Shown here one piece after another: positions 36,701-46,737 of a stretch of DNA of 64,000 bases. Each line of letters starts with the position of its first letter. Within the stretch, counting starts at the first letter, position 1. A program made the position numbers and the translations under genes. Source of the stretch: Trebouxia sp. TZW2008 (Eukaryota; Chlorophyta; Trebouxiophyceae; Trebouxiales; Trebouxiaceae); assembly GCA_002118135.1 (NCBI GenBank), contig BDIU01000216.1, positions 62,166 to 126,165 of the forward strand, given 5' to 3'. A model generated the notes under the pieces. That model was given only the letters and a program-made list of their open reading frames with translations, made no database searches and was not told the DNA's origin.

Positions 36701-39700
36701 GATGGGTTGCACACAGTCACGCACAGGCGCAAGTCCACTGTAAAAACAGCTGCAAGAGGATCTCATGGTCAGCACCTCAGCAGACAAGACCACACAGCTG
36801 TGGGCACTTGCTGAAGGCAACTACAAGTGCAAGGTACGCATACATACGTACTGATGGGTTGCACACAGTCACGCACAGGCACAAGTCCACTGTAACAATA
36901 GCTGCAAGAGGATCTCATGGTCAGCACCTCAGCAGAGAAGACCAGACGGCTGTGGGCACTTGATGAAGGCAATTACAAGTGCAAGGTGAGCAGACACACA
37001 TACTCATTGCTTGCGCACATTTACGCACAGGCGTGAGCCCACTCTGACAATAGCTGCAAAAGGATCGCATGGTCAGCACCTCAGCAGAGAAGAGCACACA
37101 GCTGTCGGCACTTCATAAAGGCAGCTACAAAAGCAAGGAGAGCAAACACACAAACTCATGCGTCACACACAGTCACGCGCTTTTACCTTTGAGACCCTGT
37201 CTGCTGTGCAAGTTTTGCTGTTGCACATCTATGCCCTGCTACTGTACACCGCCTTTGAATGGTCAGCATAGACATGATGTGTGTTTGGCAACCTTACTGT
37301 GATGCTGACACAAGTCAGCCTGCGGAGACAGGACTAGGACCCCACACTCCTAGCAACTGTGGCACATCACGTAAATGGAATGCTCAACAAGACCATGTGG
37401 TTGACATGCTGTTGCAGCCATTATCATCTGGTCTATTGCAATAGCACATGAGCCCTCTCTGACAACAGCTGCAAAGCTCAGGTCCAGGACCTAGCTTGTT
37501 TGTTCTCTGCGTAGCGCTTGTCAACATGCTGCAATGATCCGCATACTTATGGGTCACCCACAGTGCCACACAGGCATGAGCCCATGCTGATAATGCTGCA
37601 AAGCTCAGGTCCAGGACCTAGCTTGTCTGTTGTCTGCGTTGCGCTCAACTCTGAACAAGCGAAGTGGATGCAGCGCATAGGCTGTGTCTCAGATTCACTT
37701 GCGACACTGATCCCAGAGCCGACCGTGCCTTTAAATTTCGACCTTGTAGCCAACATCAAGGCTTGCATGTTGTTTGGGCCAGGTTGCATGTTGTTAGGCA
37801 TCAGCGGAGCTGAGCTTGAATCCCCAAGTTATGCAATAGAACAATGTATCCACCACTCAAAAACCTTTGCAGCAGCACAGTTTGTGTGGTTGAAAATTAA
37901 GGCTTGCATGTTGTATGGGCCAATTTGCATGTTGTTAGGTCTGAGCCTGAATGCCAAAGTCATGCAATAGACACAATGTATCCACTACTCAAAACCCCTC
38001 TGCAGCAGCACAGTTTTTGTCATGGATGCGTTTTGTCTATTGCATGACTTTGGCATCAAGCTCAAGTCTGCTGATGTGTGACAACATGCACAATCTGTGG
38101 CAGAGCTGAATCTGGTGCTATCACTTTTGAGCCTGTTACTTCACTGCTCATGCACCAACGACATAAAATGTTTTACTTGCAAGCAGTATTGACTCATCAG
38201 TCTGTTGACACAGTGTTCATGCAACAGCAGCATCGCGATGTCCCATAGCAGAGCTTGACAGATTGCACTGTACTCATGGTCCATACCTTGCCACTGAACT
38301 GCATAGACATCGCATGACTTCTAATCCTGGCAAAATTGCTTTGGGGCTGTTGCTTCTGGGCAAAAGGGATCAGTGCTTGCAGTGCGCATTGCATTGTACA
38401 TCTCCTGTGCCAATGTTATGTCTCATGTGCCAATGTGAAGCTGCTATGTCAGTTCAACAATGCCCTTGCGATTTTGCCTACAAGCTATCTTGGCTGATCA
38501 CACAGCTAATGTAGTACGTGTGACGCTGCACTTTTCTTTTCTTTCCAAAGAATATTGCTGCAATAGAAGGGAAACAGCAAAAGCGACACGGAAAAAGTGA
38601 AAAGCAGCATGACAATGGGTTTTGCTTGCAGGCTGTCTTGACTGATCACACAGCTGAAGTGGTAGGCGTGGCGTTGCACCCCACCAATCAGTACTTCATT
38701 ACCGCCTCTGCTGACAAGTCCTGGGCCTTCTATGACCTAGACTCCATGCTTTGCATGGCTCAGGTGTGCACCCCTATTCGTTTTGGCCTTGCGTTCATGC
38801 TGCATTGAGGACTGGTTGTGAGTTGTTTCTCTGCATGCAAGAGCCAGCAGTACAATTTGCGCATGTTGGATGTGACTCCGTTTCTCTGCATGCAAGAGCC
38901 AGCAGTGGAAGCTGTGCATGCATATGATGTGGCCATTTCATTGCATGACATCTGCTGCTGAAGTCAAATTGGAGCTGTGCTTTGCATGAAACTCAGCTGC
39001 TTGCATGGTGTGTACAAGCATCTGTGTAAGCATGCACCTTATCATGATCCTGTTGGACTTGTTTGCTGATAGGCAACCAATGCGCTGACAGAAACCGCCT
39101 GTGGCAGTGTAGCTTAACACCTCAAGAGCCAGATCACGGGCATGGCTGCATACACTTATGGGGCTACAGGTCATTTCCATCTTGCCAAAAGGCAGGTGAC
39201 CAATGCCCTAGTAGGCTGCCTACAGCAGGTCTAGCCCCACACCCAAACAGCCAGATCCTAGACATGAATGCATACAGTCATGGACTACAACTCAGTTTTG
39301 CCTTGCTTGCAGGTGACCAATTCATCAATAGAAGCAGCCTACAGCAGTGTAGCTTTACACCCAGACGGCCAAATTCTGGGCACTGGCACAGAAGATTCAG
39401 TGGTGCATGTGTGGGAGACCAGGTCTCAGAATGTGAGTCACTGTCCATGTGACTGGCATGACTCATCTCTTTGTTCATTGGTCAAGTGATCAATCTCAGC
39501 TGGAATGCATACATGCTTTGCAAGTCATGCGCTAGAATTATGCATCAGCCTATGGCACTTGATGAAGCAGCGCTTGATGACTGGCATCAAGGATTTCAAC
39601 CTTGATAATCAAAACACAGGAGCTACTGTGACGCCTTATCTGACTGTGACAAAGGCTTTGACTTTGACATGTGAAGTGCTACAAGTCAGATAAGCCGTTT

Positions 39701-42700
39701 CATCCCAGATCAAGACAAACGCTCCAGTGACAGGCATCTCTGCTGCAGACAATTGCTGTTAACACAACAAGTCAAAGTGATACCCTATGTTGCCTTTATC
39801 CTATGTGCAATGACTGTGCAGCACATATGATGTTGTCAGCTCAACATTTGACCCTGTTATTTGAAGCAGAAATGCCAATGCCAATGACACTACATGCTGT
39901 CTTAGCCCATGTGCAATGCCTGTGCAGAACGTAGCCAAGTTTGAGACCAAGACAAATGCGCCAGTGACAGGCATTTCCTTCTCAGAGAATGGGTACTTCC
40001 TGGCAACTGCTTCTGGCGACTCTGTGAAGCTATGGGATCTGCGCAAGCTTAAAAACATCAGGACCATTGTGCCCTATGACGATGGTATGCCTCAATACTG
40101 CTGTTACTGTACGCGTTGCAAGACTTTGTGAGCTTTGAGCCCTGCTATGCCGGTACGCCTCAATGCTGTTTCTACTAAGTCTGATGCCCACAAAGGAGGA
40201 ACAGTCTGGGTGATGCGCCCTATGGTGACAGTATGATTTCATGCTGTTGATACAGTACGCAATGCACAGAAAGAAGCGTCTACGAGCGGCCTATACACAC
40301 TGCACGAAAAGTATATGAGCGTTGCGCCCTATAATGACGGTATGCCTCAGTGCTGACAATATGGTGCCTAAAACCAGAGGGCGCCAGTCATCAGCCCTCT
40401 CTTGTTGGAGTTGCACAGAGCCACTCATTTCATCAATGTTGTACTGTTGCATGACAGTGTTAAGCAACAGAGCGCAGAAGACCCTGACTCAGTTACAGCT
40501 GATTTGTGGCAAATTTTGACTAAAGTTGGCTTTTGTGACTCTTTCTCTGTGTCTTGCTATTGTAACTCTGGCCTCGTAAGGCTCGCTTTGCTGTCTTTGG
40601 CGGTGTTACGGACTGGTGGTGCCTTTCTTGCACACTGGTCAGCAGCGCCAGCAAAGCCATCTGAGCTGCTTTGCTGTTGCTGGACTTTGTGACCCTGATG
40701 CTGTTGCCTGTTCTGGCTTTGTGAGGCCTGGCTTTCATGTCAAAGATGACACTACTGATTGATCCTCGCTTCTAAGCAGGAATGCCATCTGAGCTTCTTT
40801 GCTGTCACTGGCCTCTGTGACTCCTCTGAGCATTGCTGTGGTCTACTCTGGCCTGGTAAGGCTCGCTTTGCTGTCTTTGGTGGTGTTACTGGCTGGTGTT
40901 GCCTTGCATGCACACCGATCAGCAACGCCAGCAAAGCCATCTCAGCTGCTTTGCTATTGCTGGCCTCTGTGATCTTGTCATTGTGCCTTGCTGTTGTTGC
41001 CTATTCTGTCTTGGTGAGGCTGGGTTTGCTGTCTTTGATGGTACTAGCCATTGGTGTTGCCTTAAAGCACACCAATCAGTAACAGCCGCAAAGGCATCTG
41101 AGCTGCTTTGCTGTTGCTGGACTTTGTGATCCTGTCATTGTGCCTTGCTCTTGTTGCCTATTCTGTCTTGGTGAGGCTGGGTTTGATGTCTTTGCTTGAC
41201 GCTATTGATTGATGTTGCCTTGAAGCAAACTGGTCAGCAAGGCAACCAAAGGCATTTGAGCTGCTTTGCTATTGCTGGCCTCTGTGCCTTGCTGTCGTCT
41301 ATTTTGGCTTGATGAGGCTGAATTTGCTGTCTTAAATCGCATTGCTAATTGGTGTTGGCTTCACAGCACACCAGTCAGTAATGTCAGCAAACCCATCTGA
41401 GCTGCTTTGCTAATGCTGGCCTCTGTAACACTCTCTCTGTGCCTTGCTGTTGTTGCCTGTTCTGGCTTGTTGAGCCTAGCTTTGATGTCTTTGGTGGTAT
41501 GAATGACTGGTGGTGTCCTTCGTGCACACCAACCAGCAAGGCAACCAAACCAGTGAGCGGCTTGGCTGTTGCTGACCTCTGTTATTCTTTTTTTCATTAG
41601 CTAGACAGCTACAGCAAGGCAAAAAGCCAGTTTTGCAGAGGCCAGCAGCAGCAAAGCAGCTCAATTGTTGTACATGGTAGCTTCAAGAATGTCACCTTTA
41701 TGAATCTGCGTCTGTGCAACTCAGCAGAGTGTGTTGACCTCCAACATGACAAGCTCCACAGCATTGCGTGGTTGACCTCTGTTGCTCTGGACTTCAAATT
41801 AGCCCAAGCGCTGCAGACTCAGGGCACAAATGCAGTGGAGATGTCATTGTCAGAGGCATCATGCACTCTTGAAAAATGCCAGTGGGATAGCACAGGGCAC
41901 AGCTACAAGACATATGTCCTCTGTCCTTGGCTCAATGGTGTCCTCTGTCCTTGGCGCACTCGGTGCCTCAGCAGACTGACGAGCTGCATAGCATTGCTGG
42001 GCTGACTCATGTACACCAGCTGTGAACAACGGGCTGTATGATTGCAGGTGCTCCAGTGTCTTCTGTGTCTTCTGTTAGCTTTGACTTCAGTGGGCAGTCT
42101 GATGGTGATGGTGGTGGAGATACCTGTGTCTACTGGCTTATATGCAGCTGCGTTCATTTCAGTCTTAAAACAAAGCACTTGACAGCTGCTGATGCCCCTA
42201 TGTTGTCTGTCATGACACCTAATGGCCTATACTTTTCGTGTCCTTCTGACAGGACCATTGGTCATTGCATCTGCGTCAGGAGTGAATAAGGTGGTTGTTT
42301 GTTGCAGGGGCTTCAGTGTTGTCTGTGAGCTTTGACTCCAGTGGACAGTACCCTACTGACAAGCCTCACAGCGTCATGCATTTGATCAAGTGTACAGCAG
42401 TTGTCGATAAGGAGCTGTATTGCTGCAGGTGCTCCAGTGTCTTCTGTCAGCTTTGACTACAGTGGGCAGTACCTTGCTGCTGGTGGTAGAGACGCCCGTA
42501 TCTATGGGGTGAAGCAAGACTGGCAGCTGCTCTCCACACTCTCTGACTTGCCTCAGAAGGTATGCCACTAGCACGCTATTTTCTGGAATATCTGAAAGCA
42601 CATCACTTAAATGCTGCTGTCCACACCCTCTGGTTTGCTTCAGAAGGTGTGACACTAGCATGCTGTTGCCTACACTATCTGTTTTGATGCCTCAACAAAT

Positions 42701-43255
42701 ATGTCACTTGCATGCTACTGTCTGCACTGTTTGATCTGCTTCAGAAAGTGCATCACTTCCATGTCACTGTCCACACTTTCTGACTTGCCTCAGAAGTCAT
42801 GCCACTAGCATGATTCTGTCTGCACTAAATGCTTTGCCTCAAAACATTTGACACTTGTCTGTGCCAACAGGATTGCTGCATTACCTAGAGCCAGAAGCTG
42901 TGCACGGCTCGAAATTGCAGTCAGGACGTCTCTTTGAACTGTTTGCACAAGCCAGGCAAGGTGGTTTTGGCTGTGCACACCGCAGCTACCTTCTTGGAAT
43001 GGCTAGCGTGCAAGCTCTATAAATGCATCTGCTCCTGTTGCACGTGTCAATTGTATGAGCATCATCACACATACAGTGAGGTCAACTTGCTCCCAGGGCC
43101 TCCTGCTGTAGATCTGAATGGGATGGTGCGTATTGCAGGGAAACCACTCTGTGCTGTCATGCACATGGAACAAGCCAGCGACAAAGCTGTTTGTGGGATC
43201 AGTTGATCACAACTTGCGCGTCTTTGGCGCACCTGCTGACTCAGCGGCGGCTTGA
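33765..43255 (+). CDS. PRP19: Pre-mRNA-processing factor 19 (U-box E3 ligase, WD40)
   Basis: Complete in 13 exons: 33765-33777, 33879-33964, 34048-34119, 34242-34304, 34767-35030, 35573-35737, 35979-36067, 36380-36530, 38632-38763, 39313-39432, 39928-40084, 42429-42559 and 43139-43255, 519 residues, the usual PRP19 length. The N-terminus [16 protein letters not shown] and [11 protein letters not shown] is the U-box, which recruits E2 enzymes. The central segment ([20 protein letters not shown] and [12 protein letters not shown]) is the tetramerising coiled coil. From about residue 222 come WD40 repeats ([80 protein letters not shown]). PRP19 is the core of the NineTeen complex, which activates the spliceosome. 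The exon 2 donor (GTTGCT) is weak. Introns 5, 8, 9 and 11 hold decayed exon copies. Confidence 0.96.
35465..35520 (+). repeat. Decayed upstream copy of the PRP19 exon 6 start
   Basis: Acceptor plus [11 protein letters not shown] codons appear at 35465, about 107 bp before the intact exon ([11 protein letters not shown], 35573). The copy loses frame after about 45 bp. Confidence 0.9.
36595..37145 (+). repeat. Four decayed copies of the PRP19 exon 8 end plus donor
   Basis: The exon 8 end ([25 protein letters not shown] plus donor) recurs at about 36604-36690, 36756-36840, 36907-36990 and 37060-37140. The period is about 152 bp, and the intronic stretch catacatactgatgggttgc is included in each unit. 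Copies 2 and 3 remain close to the original; copy 4 is the most diverged. Confidence 0.93.
37465..38020 (+). repeat. Further tandem repeats in PRP19 intron 8
   Basis: Two copies of a unit containing gctcaggtccaggacctagc (about 37475 and 37591) are followed by two copies of a unit of about 140 bp containing aaggcttgcatgttgt and gcagcagcacagttt (37757-37890 and 37900-38020). Neither resembles a known exon. Confidence 0.85.
38478..38530 (+). repeat. Decayed upstream copy of the PRP19 exon 9 start
   Basis: The words gctatcttggctgatcacacagct match the beginning of exon 9 (gctgtcttgactgatcacacagct, 38632) and then diverge. Confidence 0.85.
39068..39300 (+). repeat. Two decayed upstream copies of the PRP19 exon 10 start
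   Basis: Segments at about 39071 and 39196 follow exon 10 (gtgaccaattcatcaatag and cagtgtagctttacaccca). Period about 117-125 bp. Both carry indels and stops. Confidence 0.88.
40580..41480 (+). repeat. Satellite-like repeat of about 150 bp in PRP19 intron 11
   Basis: Six units share catctgagctgctttgctg, tggcctctgtga and ttgctgtctttg words at about 40659, 40788, 40939, 41095, 41243 and 41395. They do not match a recognised PRP19 exon. Confidence 0.85.
42045..42375 (+). repeat. Two decayed upstream copies of the PRP19 exon 12 start
   Basis: gcaggtgctccagtgtcttctg plus agctttgactacagtgggca (exon 12, 42429) recurs at about 42047 and 42306. The first copy has an internal duplication of gtgtcttct. 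Confidence 0.9.
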
Positions 43256-44147
43256 TCAATCAGAGGGATGAGTCAGCGTAGGCTCTTGAGGCTTTATGTC
43301 CGCAGCGTCTTGAGAGGACATATTCAGCTTGCTGACGATACATTTTTCCCCTAGGTTGCATGTGCATTTGGGAGGTAACTTCAGGGCTGATGACACATAT
43401 ATGTGCAACTGTTTGCAAGATGGTCTGTCACTAATTGGGCTGCAAAGTTTTGGCTTTTCCAGTGGAGCCTATCAGTACACCGCTGCAAGATACGTGCATA
43501 AACTGCAGCCATTGACATGGCATACCTTAAGGTGCCAAGCTTGTTCTTTCAGACAGTCAAGCTACGATACCAGTCGACATACGTAGCCTTGTGTCAAAGA
43601 TCCTTACAGAAACAAAAAACAAATCAAAGATAGCTGAATGGCTGTCAGCAGTGCATGACGTATACGAAATGTCATGGTCTGCAAAGATTGACTGGCTGCG
43701 TTATCTATGTCCTCACGCCAAGACGCAAAGTCAAAATTGAGACAAACAGCATAGACACTGTCTGTGTCATCTTGGCAACAGTGAGGCATGTACATACTTG
43801 CGTAATACGCAGCAGTGCCATGAATACTGCTGAATACTGGCGTGGCTAATTCAAGAAGTCCTCAATTTGCTCAATGCATTTGCTCAATGCATTCTCAATT
43901 TGCTCAATTCGTATGCACATGGGAAGCTGTTCAAAAATTCCAGCTACAGGCACCAGCAAAGATCAAATGAGGATGAGTTATAGCTTGCTGTGCCATGTGA
44001 GATGACACTGCAAGCTGCAACAACCTATGGCATACAATGTCATGCCATATGGGATGTACAGTGCAACATCCAGATCGTGCACACTTTCCAGCACAATATC
44101 GCCAACTTGTACCCTTAGTATACACTATTCAAGGTTTGAATTTCCAG
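43256..44147. other. Convergent intergenic region, no gene seen
   Basis: Spacer between the 3' ends of PRP19 (+) and the next gene (-). It contains AT-rich sequence and a small repeat of gctcaatgcatttgctcaatgc near 43870. Confidence 0.55.
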
Positions 44148-45959
44148 TCAGACCTGGTCCAGACTGCCCTCCTTGGCAACCAGATACCCCGCAGCTTCAA
44201 AAACCGTTTTGACAATGTTACGGTCAAGTTCAGAGGCCTGATTGCCCTTTCTCAGCGCTATTTGAGCTGCTACTGATTTTCCTTCTTGCCACTTCATTCC
44301 ATCCTTGGAGAAGGCTTGCAAAACTTTGACACCCCTACCTCCCGCATCCTGCATTGGACAAAAGAACTTGATGCTATGCGCTTGATATTCACTCATCCTT
44401 GGAAAAGGCTTGCAGAACTTTCACACTTCTGCCTCCTGCATCCTGCATAGGAGAAAAAGGTTGGTGATGTGCTGTTGAATATGTCACACCCTTTGAGAAG
44501 GCTTACAAGGCTTTCATGCCTCTACCTCCTGCATTCTGCAATATTCAGACCCTGGTGATAGGCTTTTCAGCCAGGTCTTGCAAACAATACAGATGAGACA
44601 TCAGCAAAACTGGTGATCAAATGTGGCTTTCAAGACGGTTGCAGAGCATATACTGCATGCAACAGCTTAATATGAGCTTGGCCGGCTTGTTTCTCTGTCC
44701 ACAAGCTCAACCCGTGGGCAACCAAGCTTGTGCATGACCATGATCTTGGTTTGCAAACAGAAGCAAGACAGCTTTGACCCAAAAAAACTTCACAGTGACA
44801 TGACATCTGGCAAATTAGGATAGACAATATGCACTTTGTTGCTGCACATTGCTCATGCACAAGCAGCATTTGGCACGTTAGATGCAGGATCCCAGGGTGC
44901 CTTCTTACCTGAAATTCCTCAATTGTGCCGTCTCTAGATACTGGGACCAGAATCTGGTCATTATGAAGGCTTGTGCGGATCCCTGCTATGGTGTCTTTGA
45001 TCTCCTGAACATTTTCTCCAAACAGGAACAGGACATCACTGCGCTTGATCACCTAAACAGCACACACAAACTTCACTTGCATATGCGAAGTTGCATATAT
45101 GCGGATGCAGCAGTTTGAAGTCAGCTGGCAGAGGAGAACATGGCATATGCATCAGCTGAGGTGTGTGAATGGTGAAGCAGACACTCTCATGCGCAAGCGA
45201 CCTTTGAGTCTGAAAGAAGAACACTGCCTAGGCATGCCAACAGGTTTGCATGTGCAATTAGATGACTATGTACTGTCTCAGAAGATTGTCCCTGCCTGGC
45301 AGTAAAACTCAATGAGTAGCAGAGCTGACTCATATGCATGAATGCGCGGGGTTCAATGCCGTAGATGAGCACTGAACAAACATACGCAGCTCTTTGACAA
45401 TGGCACAAAAGCCCAGTGGAGATGCTTCATGCGGGCTGTAGTACCTCACCTTGCTGCCATTGTTAGCACTGCTGATGCCTGTTAAGCTCTCAATCTCATT
45501 GTCCTTGCTTTGAGCACATTACTTGACGTCATCCAAAGGTGCTTGAAATCTCAAATTCCAAAGTTGAAAAGACATGCAGAGCTTGTGCGTTCAACGTCGT
45601 ACAGCAATCATGCTGACTGACCTCATTGTCATTGTCAGAACCGCTAATGCCTGTCAAGTTCTCAATCTCATTGTCCTTCCCTTGAGCATGGTACTTGATG
45701 TCATCCATGTGTGCCAATGCAACCATGTTGACTCTTGCGCATGACATTTTAATGATAACTGACCTGACTCACCTCATTGTCGTTGTTTGCGCTGCTGATG
45801 CCTGTTAAGCTTTCAATCTTGTTGTCTTTCCCTTGAGCATGGTACTTGATGTCATCTAGTCTGAGCTCCAAGCCTCTGCTGACAAAGGCCTTCAACATCC
45901 TCTCAGCCTGCTCGTTCACACCCAACACACCTAGTCTCCTTGTGAATGCTTCAGAAGTT
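44148..45959 (-). CDS. Unrecognised protein, C-terminal three exons (5' end not found)
   Basis: Three exons join in frame: 45959-45773, 45052-44909 and 44348-44148 (stop TGA), about 176 residues. Reading frames, donors (GTGAGT, GTAAGA) and acceptors are good, and the peptide looks like folded protein. It is mixed alpha/beta with hydrophobic strands (SDVLFLFGENVQEI, NDQILVPVS) and a C-terminal helical part (QIALRKGNQASELDRNIVKT). I cannot assign a family. The first exon starts in phase 2, so an upstream exon is missing. It follows phosphoglycerate mutase on the same strand, so a read-through or fused transcript cannot be excluded. Exon ends are multiplied in the introns, including two alternative versions of the GKDNKIESLTGISS end with usable-looking donors. 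Confidence 0.6.
44395..44550 (-). repeat. Two decayed upstream copies of the last exon start
   Basis: The start of the 44348-44148 exon (gatgcgggaggtaggggtgt through caagccttctccaagg) recurs at about 44448-44395 and 44540-44475, each with its own gcag-type acceptor. Confidence 0.8.
45435..45720 (-). repeat. Two downstream copies of the first visible exon's 3' end
   Basis: The codons for DDIKYHAQGKDNKIESLTGISSANNDNE and the donor are repeated at about 45700-45622 and 45530-45450. The first copy is open across the visible segment. The second has a stop near its start and ends NGSK plus GTGAGG. Confidence 0.85.
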
Positions 45960-46069
45960 CTGCACATTTCAGCAAGTGTAAATCAATTTGATGCCAATGT
46001 CTGGAATGCCTCAGAAATGCTGCACATGTAGTGATGAGACAAAATTTGGTGGCAGGCTGTGAGCTCACA

Positions 46070-46265
46070 CTAAACACACCTAGCCTTCTTGTCAATGCTT
46101 CAGAAGTTCTGCACATTGCCACAAATATGTGAACATGTCTGGAGTGCTGCACATTGCAAGAAAAACACCAGTGACCCCAAAGTCATGCTTGCTGTGAGCT
46201 GAGCTTGCTCGTTCACACCCAACACATGTAGCTGACTTGTGAGTGCCGCGGAAGTGCTGCAGTCA
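46070..46265 (-). repeat. Two upstream copies of the first visible exon's 5' end
   Basis: The acceptor and TSEAFTRRLGVLGVNEQA codons (45959) recur at about 46117-46070 and 46260-46195. The nearer copy stays close to the original through RRLGV and then loses frame. Confidence 0.85.
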
Positions 46266-46550
46266 ACAGTGGAGGGCTGCCTTATGCAGCAGGTAAGCAG
46301 GAGGTCTATTCCACAAAACAGGGCATATATGATAGCATGGCCACAACAAGTGTTAAGCTTGTTGTACTGACCTTCAGATTCTACAGATCTGACAGCAGCC
46401 AAGTAGCAACAAATCAGTATGAAGAGAGCATTTTCCTGACTGCAGACATAGATGGCTGTGACGCTGTTTCAAGGACAACACATTTTCAAGTGCATTGGTT
46501 GCAAGTAGTGGTCGCAATCTGGCAGGTGACAGGAGGATTGGCACAAATGA

Positions 46551-46685
46551 CCTAGAGGGCAGACCCAACGTGATAGCGTTGGACAGGCTTCAGTTCATCA
46601 TTCCGCTCAAAGATGAGTGGCACGCCTATTGGGATCTCCAGCGTCCTGATCTCTTCACGTGATGTGTTATGGATGAATTCCACCC
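46551..46685 (-). repeat. Second copy of the last phosphoglycerate mutase exon
   Basis: This copy is about 80% identical to 46862-46738 by eye: [20 protein letters not shown] and LKPVQRYHVG, then SAL and TAG. It is open through its stop but its acceptor (cacaag) is poor. It may be the true terminal exon, an alternative exon, or a relic. Confidence 0.75.
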
Positions 46686-46737
46686 AAGCTTGTGATGAAG
46701 AGACAGGACCAAGTGCATAGTAAGGTCAAGAGCATAC

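Noticed and set aside
45290..45370. tRNA-like B box (ggttcaatgcc)
   Set aside because: No matching A box or foldable cloverleaf around it.
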